DNA from: Pseudomonas sp. ISL-84
GTDB lineage: Bacteria; Bacillota; Bacilli; Bacillales; Cytobacillaceae
NCBI GenBank assembly: GCA_018613035.1
Contig: JAGGRA010000022.1
Location: forward strand, 47,849 to 111,848
Length of the DNA: 64,000 bases
Direction: 5' to 3'
The notes under the pieces were generated by a model. That model searched no databases and had not been told where the DNA came from. It saw only the letters and a list, made by a program, of their open reading frames with translations. A program made the translations under genes and the position numbers. Below, in pieces: positions 58,788-64,000 of the stretch (position 1 is its first letter; every line of letters starts with the position of its first letter).

Positions 58788-58895
58788 CTAAGTTGATGGA
58801 CGGTCAGGGCCTTCTAGTTTTTTATTTCCATAGCCTGTCTTTGTTTCTTCTAACTTCTTAGGCTGAACCTTATTTTGTTTTTCTTTTTTTGCCAT
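58788..58895 (-). CDS. sspM: Small acid-soluble spore protein, SspM-like
   Basis: This 35-residue lysine-rich peptide (MAKKEKQNKV..., ending KKLEGPDRPST) closely resembles the end of B. subtilis SspM, which I recall as KKLGGPNRPST, and it has the same neighbour yppC. The CGGAGGTG ribosome site is eight bases before the ATG. A forespore sigma G promoter candidate lies upstream. It is a minor spore-core protein. Confidence 0.8.
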   Translation of the reverse strand: MAKKEKQNKVQPKKLEETKTGYGNKKLEGPDRPST

Positions 58896-58915
58896 TAGTA
58901 AACACCTCCGATATA

Positions 58916-58944
58916 TAGTTTGTTCAATGGCTTTTTTTTCATTC
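58916..58944 (-). promoter_or_regulatory. Predicted SigG promoter of sspM
   Basis: On the minus strand GAATG and CAAACTA are separated by 17 bases, near the sigma G pattern (GMATR, CATNMTA). Confidence 0.45.
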
Positions 58945-59138
58945 CTTGGCGGATGTCGAATCAAAGAATTTTACATGAAAATAAGTACTTTCTTTGGCGA
59001 ATCTCTTCTAGTTTTGTCAGCGTTGAAGGAAACCTCTTTCCCGGAGAGAAATATGTAGGCACAACAGCAAAAAATTTATCGCTGCTTACACACTAAGGTA
59101 AAAGGAAAGCAAGGAGAAAAGAATGGGGAGGTTTTTAC

Positions 59139-59402
59139 ATGCAAGGGAAAATCGTTGAAAAAAAAGAATTGCTGGCTATGCTGACGGAAATACATGATCA
59201 GCTTGAGGAGCTTGAAAGCGTTCTTGAATCAAATTTATCAGGCCTTCGCCAAAACTGGTATGAAGATCAGACAGATAAGATAACAATTTGTGGAAATAAA
59301 CTCGAAACGATTGAAAATGAACTGACAGCCTTCTCCGAAACAAAGTCTGAGACAGAAAATGCCAAAGGGTCTAAAAGCATGCAGCTTGAACTTGGCTTTT
59401 AA
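59139..59402 (+). CDS. yppD: Coiled-coil protein, probably YppD
   Basis: This 87-residue acidic protein is predicted to form a coiled coil over residues 8-68. It is named from its place between sspM and yppE; I cannot confirm the sequence match from memory. GGGGAGG precedes the ATG. Function is unknown. Confidence 0.5.
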   Translation: MQGKIVEKKELLAMLTEIHDQLEELESVLESNLSGLRQNWYEDQTDKITICGNKLETIENELTAFSETKSETENAKGSKSMQLELGF

Positions 59403-59474
59403 GTGAAATAAAATAGCACTAAGATTCAGTAGCTAATTTATAATAGCTACTTTTATTTTTGGAGCTGATAATCA

Positions 59475-59852
59475 ATGGGCAATGAACAAGAACTGCTGAA
59501 GCTAACAGAAAAGTTAGTAGCATATGTACAAGCTTCCGACGACAAGTTTAAACGTGTAAAGGAGTCAGGGGAAAAGGGGAATTTCTATAACGAAGTGAAG
59601 CCTTTTGCAGATGAAGTTAAAGCCATAAATGATAGGTGGAAGACAGAAGCGGTAGTGTGGGTAAAAAAACATAAGCCGAAAAATCTTTATCCGCAGCAAG
59701 TCGAATCGGCTTCTGAGCACATCGAGATGGTTTCCATTCAGGCATTTTTCCCTGAAACAAGCAAAACAAGATTCATAAATTATGTGAACTCAGCAATATA
59801 TGTGCTAAAACAATTAATAGTTTTATTAACAGAAGATAAGAGGGGAACCTAA
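59475..59852 (+). CDS. yppE: DUF1798 family protein YppE
   Basis: This 125-residue helical-bundle protein of the YppE family (known fold, unknown function) has the start NEQELLKLTEKLVAY and a conserved WVKKHKP...YPQQ stretch. It is followed by a bidirectional terminator shared with yppF. Confidence 0.82.
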   Translation: MGNEQELLKLTEKLVAYVQASDDKFKRVKESGEKGNFYNEVKPFADEVKAINDRWKTEAVVWVKKHKPKNLYPQQVESASEHIEMVSIQAFFPETSKTRFINYVNSAIYVLKQLIVLLTEDKRGT

Positions 59853-59868
59853 TCGGTTCCCCTCTTTT
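59838..59868. terminator. Bidirectional terminator between yppE and yppF
   Basis: AAGAGGGGAACC pairs with GGTTCCCCTCTT, with T on both sides. Confidence 0.93.
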
Positions 59869-59881
59869 GCGCAGTTCTCTA

Positions 59882-60097
59882 TTAAACATTAATTGAATCA
59901 TGGAGGGAGCTATCTTTATAGCTTTCCGGAACCGCAGCCCCTTGAGCTTCGAGCTCACGAACAAGATTGCGATAATCTGTACTGGAAATTTCATTATGGA
60001 TGTAGGCCTTTTTGGCAAAATCCAATAACTCATTAACATTTTCAGGAGTATACTCCCGTAATTGCTGAAACTTCTTTTTTAGTTCGTGAACATTCAT
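59882..60097 (-). CDS. yppF: YppF family small protein
   Basis: This 71-residue soluble helical protein (MNVHELKKKFQQLREYTPENVNELLDF region) belongs to the YppF family. The AGAGGAGG ribosome site fixes the ATG at 60097; the longer open frame upstream is not supported. It converges on yppE. Function is unknown. Confidence 0.78.
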   Translation of the reverse strand: MNVHELKKKFQQLREYTPENVNELLDFAKKAYIHNEISSTDYRNLVRELEAQGAAVPESYKDSSLHDSINV

Positions 60098-60463
60098 TTG
60101 ATAATGCCTCCTCTTAATATTGATTCGCGAGCTCCTCGCAGTACCGTGACATGAATAAGGGGACAAGAAATAGTTTGTTTTTTTATATCCTAACATGAAA
60201 AATAATTTTTCATCGTTTTTAAAAAAATCAAACTTCCGACATGTTTCCGCATCGTTAGACAAAAATAGAAAACGCTTCCAAAAGATCGTTTATCTGTCTA
60301 TCGGCAGGTACTTATGAAAGTGCAGGAAGAGTTTTTAATGACTGAAAAAGAACATTAGGCGTTTTCGGCTTTTCACACTCTGGGCATGTATTACATATAT
60401 TGTATTGATGAAGTGAAGGTAGGCAATATACCTATATCATAACTAATAAATATCTTATATTTA
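60098..60463. other. Gap upstream of yppF with no gene
   Basis: AT-rich, with no frame longer than a few codons behind a ribosome site. TAGAAAACGCTTCCA at 60266-60280 resembles a CcpA cre site with one mismatch. Confidence 0.4.
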
Positions 60464-60752
60464 GGCTGTTACCGCAAACTTTGCTGCTTTTTAAACAAGT
60501 ATTGCGGAGAGGTTGATTTCCGCTCCAGGCTGCTCAAGCTTCCGCGGGGCCGGCAGTGAGCCTCCACAGCGCGCAGCGCCTGTCGGGTCTCACCTGTCCC
60601 ACTACTCCCGCTGGACTTTGAATAAACATTCTTGAGTCATCACCGCACGAAGGAAATGCGAATGCATTTTCGAGGAGACTCTCACCTTACGCTCCAATTA
60701 ACTAAGCTTATTTATCAAAGCGCTATTTAAAAACAAAAACAATCTTTAAGAA
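60464..60752 (-). repeat. Family A repeat, long copy in minus orientation
   Basis: GGTTGATTTCCGCTCC at 60511-60526 and GCTCCAATTAAC at 60691-60702 are the two inner ends in reverse. The GGAAATGC-GAAT-GCATTTTC hairpin (60652-60671) and the GCGC-rich variable hairpin near 60570-60583 are present. It separates yppF and yppG. Confidence 0.78.
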
Positions 60753-60794
60753 ATCAGTCTACATTTATTATTGTAATAAGGAGGGTGTTTGCCC

Positions 60795-61379
60795 ATGTTT
60801 GGCCGAAAAACAAATAGAGCCAGCCATTTCCAGCCATACGGCCATTGGAACCAGTTTTCTTCCAGTGATCCATTTTACTTGGGGATGAATGGCCAACATT
60901 ATATGAGGCAACAGCCAATGCACGATTTTCAGGTATCATCGGGACAATGGAATCCTTACTATGCTCCATATGGTATGACCTACCAGCAGCCTTATCCTGT
61001 ACAATATCCAATGCAGGATGCACAGCCCAATTATGGTCCTAATCCATATCCTTCACAGGGCTATGGATCCAATTATTATCCTGCTCCAGCCTCACAAAAC
61101 ACTAGCATTTTTCAGAATCCATTAGAATCGGAAGAATACTATGGAACTAATTCTAAGCAGCAGCAGCCAGTGTCTCCTTATCCGTATATGAACCCGTATC
61201 CTAAACAGTCATTCATTCCGAAGCAGCCTTCTGGAGTCCAGACAATTATGAATTCATTTAAAGCACAGGATGGCTCGCTGGATCTCAATAAGATGGTGGA
61301 TACAGCCGGTCAAATGATGAATGCTGTAACACAGGTTTCGTCGATGGTGAAGGGGCTGGGAGGAATATTTAAAGTTTAG
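60795..61379 (+). CDS. yppG: YppG family protein
   Basis: This 194-residue protein has a Pro/Tyr/Gln/Asn-rich, low-complexity first 135 residues (many PYP and QP units) and a short C-terminal helical part with MVDTAGQMMNAVTQVSSMVKG. The composition is like spore coat or surface proteins. The AAGGAGGGTG site sets the ATG at 60795; a TTG at 60789 is open but falls nearer the site. Confidence 0.85.
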   Translation: MFGRKTNRASHFQPYGHWNQFSSSDPFYLGMNGQHYMRQQPMHDFQVSSGQWNPYYAPYGMTYQQPYPVQYPMQDAQPNYGPNPYPSQGYGSNYYPAPASQNTSIFQNPLESEEYYGTNSKQQQPVSPYPYMNPYPKQSFIPKQPSGVQTIMNSFKAQDGSLDLNKMVDTAGQMMNAVTQVSSMVKGLGGIFKV

Positions 61380-61387
61380 TTTTTCCT

Positions 61388-61410
61388 AAAGGGCCGTTAA
61401 GGCCTTTTTA
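61388..61410 (+). terminator. Intrinsic terminator after yppG
   Basis: AAGGGCC and AGGCCTTT pair around GTTA, with five T. Confidence 0.8.
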
Positions 61411-61485
61411 TATTGGGATGAAAAATCAGACTTGAAAAAAAATTGAATATATTTGAAAATGGAATAGCTGGTCTATTTTTGGGAT

Positions 61486-61530
61486 GGCTTTGTTCATAGG
61501 CATTGTTTTACTTTGGAACTTTGTTGATTG
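61486..61530 (+). repeat. Family A repeat, left-end fragment
   Basis: GGCTTTGTTCATAGGCATTG, an AT-rich stretch and CTTTGTTGATTG follow the left flank of the other copies; the rest is lost. TTGACA at 61626-61631 may belong to the permease promoter, but no matching -10 was found. Confidence 0.45.
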
Positions 61531-61690
61531 TACAAAAAACAGAAGGCGATTTTGCAGAGCTTTTGCATTTAAAAAAATATGTCAAATCATGCGGTAAATA
61601 ACTCACTCATTTACTGTTGAATGATTGACAAAATTTAGATGAAAGTGAAAAAATAGAAAAATGACTAGAAGTCATTAAAGGGGGGGTATT

Positions 61691-62554
61691 ATGGTTCGAG
61701 CTGTACAGCAAATATTTATTATATTTGTTTTAATTTTACTTCTTGCCGCTTTGCCAAAAATCGTTTCAGTAGATCAGATGGATGGAGGCATGGATTGGAA
61801 ATATGACAGACTGCCTGAGATTTATGGGGATTTTATCACAGAAATAAGCCATGGGAGCCTTGGAACATATCAGCTGGGCATGCAAACCCGACCGATAGCA
61901 GAGGACATCGGAGATAATTTTTTAACCAGTTTACAAATTGTTTTAACGGGTGTAATTTCAGCAGTCTTCATTAGCCTGTTATTTGGTATATTTATAAGCA
62001 GATTCCGGCCAACGAAAATCTTTGGCATGTTCTTGAATATCCTTGCAGCCATTCCTGATTTTATTATCATCGTCATGTCCATGATTCTTGCTGTAAAAGT
62101 ATATAAAGTGACGGGGGTAAGAGTGATTTCACTAAGGCCGGATGGCGGCGCGCTTAACATCTGGTTCCCAACCATGCTTGTGGCCATTGCACCCACATTA
62201 TATTTGTTTAAGCTCGTATCGGTAAAGTACTATCAAACCAGCGGTGAAGATTATATTAAAACGGCTGTTGCAAAGGGTATGGGCTTAAGTTACATAAATT
62301 TTCAGCATGTCTATAAAAATATAGAGCCTTTCATTAAAGCAGAGCTTGTTAAAGTAATTTCTTTGGCGATCGGCAATTTGTTTATTATTGAATACATCAT
62401 GAATGTTTCTGGTATTACAAAGTTTGTGTTCCAAAGTCATGAAGTGCAGCCAATTGCAATTGGATTGTTTGCCATGCTGTTAATATCTCTTATTGTCTAT
62501 GTTTCAATTAGACTTTTATTCTATCTGTTTAAACGGGGTTTTATTTATGAATAG
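61691..62554 (+). CDS. Oligopeptide-type ABC transporter permease (OppB/DppB-like)
   Basis: This 287-residue protein has six predicted transmembrane helices and the EAA-type coupling loop for the ATPase in DYIKTAVAKGMGLSYINF near residues 194-211. It belongs to the peptide/nickel permease family by overall pattern. It starts behind AAAGGGGGGG and overlaps the next permease by eight bases. No solute-binding protein or ATPase is in view, so the substrate is unknown. Confidence 0.88.
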   Translation: MVRAVQQIFIIFVLILLLAALPKIVSVDQMDGGMDWKYDRLPEIYGDFITEISHGSLGTYQLGMQTRPIAEDIGDNFLTSLQIVLTGVISAVFISLLFGIFISRFRPTKIFGMFLNILAAIPDFIIIVMSMILAVKVYKVTGVRVISLRPDGGALNIWFPTMLVAIAPTLYLFKLVSVKYYQTSGEDYIKTAVAKGMGLSYINFQHVYKNIEPFIKAELVKVISLAIGNLFIIEYIMNVSGITKFVFQSHEVQPIAIGLFAMLLISLIVYVSIRLLFYLFKRGFIYE

Positions 62555-64000
62555 GCTGCTAAAGGTAAATTACTCATTATATATTGGAACCTTCCTGGTC
62601 ACAGTACTGCTTTTTTTCTGCATTTTTGGCCCAATGCTCGCTCCGCACTCATTGACTTCGACGCTTGAAACGCAATATACAAATGGGAAAGTGCTGGCAC
62701 CGCCCATGGAGCCTTTTGAATCAGGCTCTTACCCTCTGGGTACAGATAAATGGGGCTATGATCTAATGTCTATGATACTGAATGGGCTTCGATATACGGT
62801 CATTATAGCTGCTGCTGTAACCGCCATTAAAATGGTTTTTGGGACAATTATCGGCTTGTATATTGGAACCTGGAAAAAAACTCCCGGATGGATGATTGCT
62901 TTCGAAAATGCCTGGAGCTATGTCCCTCTTTTTTTAATTTTATATTTTTTTCTATCACCGATTAGCTTTAATAGCTCCTTGGAAACAAGCACACTTATTG
63001 GCTATTTCATTATAATAGCGTCGGTAGTCAGTATTCCCAGTATTGTTTCGTCAGTAAGACTTAAAACAGCCGAATTATATCAATCCGTTTATATTGATGC
63101 CGGAAGGGTACTTGGGGCAAACAAGCACCGCCTTATATGGAAGCATATCTTTCCGCAATTAAAGGAATCTTTTTTAGTCATGTTTATTCTGGAGATTGTC
63201 TATGTGATTGCTCTTATGGGGCAGCTTGCTCTCATGAATATATTTGTGGGCGGTACGATCATGAGATATGATCCGATCATTTATCTTTCTGTAACAAAAG
63301 AATTGGCAGGCCTTGTCGGCCAGGCAAGAGGGAATATTTATGGAAGCACCCATATCTTGCTTGTGCCATTAATCGTGCTTTTATATACAACCGCCTCCTT
63401 TAGCCTGCTTGCCAATGGGTTAAAGAATCGTTTTCAATCCAACTACCAGCGTACACCTTGGATTAAGACTGGGCATGAGCCCCAGGTGCTTCCAGCGAGA
63501 AAGCAGTATAATGCAAAGAGAGGTTTTTGGACGCTTTCCACTCCTAAAATCGCTCTGGGCGCGCTGGTAATTGCTTTCGCTGGCGCAGGTATTTATGTGA
63601 CAGCTACAAAGGACGCGGATATAGGTGTCAAAAGCGGCAGCCAGGCTGAATATAACCTCGCTTTGAAAATGAATGCAAACGGGTCCTTCTCAGCTGATGC
63701 GGATATTCAATTAAAAAACAAATCAGATCAGGAATGGGAAGAACTTGTATTTTACTTTATCCCCAATGTCTTTAAAGAGGGACATCAATTCAAATCCGTT
63801 GAGGGACATTCCGAGTCAGAAATTAAAGAAGTGACCTTGAATGGGCAGAAAGCGAAGTATACATTAGAGGATGATACTTTAACAATCGCTGTCAGTGAAG
63901 GGATGACAGATAGAACTAAACACAGAGTAAGGATAAAGTATAGCTTTACAGTGCCTGAAAAAGGCAGCCGTTTTTCAAAGGTAAGCCCTAACTATTATCT
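62547..64000 (+). CDS. ABC permease (OppC-like) fused to an M1-peptidase-like domain, partial
   Basis: The frame is open from the ATG at 62547 to the window end (484 codons plus). Residues 1-295 form an OppC-like permease with an N-terminal helix, the periplasmic loop holding PLGTDKWGYDLMS, and the coupling loop IDAGRVLGANKHRL. After a linker, another hydrophobic helix (near residues 336-352) leads to a domain beginning EYNLALKMNANGSFSADADI and FYFIPNVFKEGH. That resembles the N-terminal beta domain of M1-family metallopeptidases. I checked the reading frame through the junction and saw no stop. The catalytic HExxH, if any, would lie beyond the window. Confidence 0.75.
   Translation, partial: MNRLLKVNYSLYIGTFLVTVLLFFCIFGPMLAPHSLTSTLETQYTNGKVLAPPMEPFESGSYPLGTDKWGYDLMSMILNGLRYTVIIAAAVTAIKMVFGTIIGLYIGTWKKTPGWMIAFENAWSYVPLFLILYFFLSPISFNSSLETSTLIGYFIIIASVVSIPSIVSSVRLKTAELYQSVYIDAGRVLGANKHRLIWKHIFPQLKESFLVMFILEIVYVIALMGQLALMNIFVGGTIMRYDPIIYLSVTKELAGLVGQARGNIYGSTHILLVPLIVLLYTTASFSLLANGLKNRFQSNYQRTPWIKTGHEPQVLPARKQYNAKRGFWTLSTPKIALGALVIAFAGAGIYVTATKDADIGVKSGSQAEYNLALKMNANGSFSADADIQLKNKSDQEWEELVFYFIPNVFKEGHQFKSVEGHSESEIKEVTLNGQKAKYTLEDDTLTIAVSEGMTDRTKHRVRIKYSFTVPEKGSRFSKVSPNYY

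Noticed and set aside
60266-60280. CcpA cre-like sequence TAGAAAACGCTTCCA
   Set aside because: One mismatch to consensus, but no promoter or carbon-catabolic gene is close; the nearest gene on the minus strand is yppF, 170 bases away.
60789-60794. TTG start for yppG at 60789
   Set aside because: It would be only a few bases from the AAGGAGGGTG site; the ATG at 60795 has normal spacing.

Overview
The window is a contiguous chromosomal segment from an endospore-forming, low-to-mid GC member of the Bacillaceae outside the B. subtilis group. The evidence for this is spoIVA, ypjB, an SspM-like spore protein, the bacillithiol genes bshA and bshB1, MtrB (TRAP), the menaquinol:cytochrome c reductase qcrABC, and gene order that follows the B. 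subtilis cmk-to-yppG region almost gene for gene. A Cytobacillus/Mesobacillus-like genus is my inference, not a measurement. No rRNA, tRNA, CRISPR array, prophage or intact insertion sequence was seen.

Layout. 0.3-4.1 kb: cmk, plsC, an S1-domain protein and fni. 4.1-12 kb: ypzI (minus), yphA, yphB and its small partner, der, gpsA, yphE, yphF and spoIVA. 12.6-18.8 kb: hbs, folE, mtrB, hepS-menG-hepT (menaquinone), ndk and cheR. 19.1-25.7 kb: the aromatic block aroC-aroB-aroH, hisC, tyrA and aroA. The trpEDCFBA genes expected between aroH and hisC are absent. 25.9-36 kb: an unrecognised amidohydrolase-like protein, ypiA, ypiB, ypiF, qcrABC, ypjA, ypjB, a zinc metallopeptidase, ypjC (minus) and ypjD. 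36-46.8 kb: dapB, mgsA, bshB1, bshA, cca and birA in one tightly packed operon, then panBCD behind a structured leader, then dinG. 47-60 kb: a degenerate metallo-beta-lactamase-fold protein, ypmA, ypmB, aspB, asnS, dnaD, nth, ypoC, divergent ponA/recU (minus), yppC, sspM (minus), yppD, yppE and yppF (minus). 60.8-64 kb: yppG, then two oligopeptide-type ABC permeases. The second is fused to an extracellular M1-peptidase-like domain and runs off the window.

Functional themes. The segment combines isoprenoid and quinone supply (fni, hepS/hepT, menG) with the quinol oxidase branch (qcrABC), chorismate and aromatic amino acid synthesis, pantothenate, bacillithiol, DNA replication and repair (dnaD, nth, dinG, recU), cell-wall synthesis (ponA, ypmB, ypiA/ypiB) and spore formation.

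The most unusual non-coding signal is a family of modular, hairpin-rich intergenic repeats (called family A here). About a dozen full, short or fragmentary copies occur in both orientations. Full copies are about 240 bp, with an outer inverted repeat (GGCTCTGTTA/TAACAGAGCC), an inner inverted repeat (TGTTGATT/AATCAACA) and internal hairpins whose arms co-vary between copies. They lie between operons, usually just beyond a terminator. A second repeat type sits at the aroH/hisC junction, where trp is missing, and another structured insert separates qcrB from qcrC. Other points of interest are a candidate terminator-controlled panBCD leader, a terminator-like hairpin inside fni, and the permease/M1-like fusion at the right edge.
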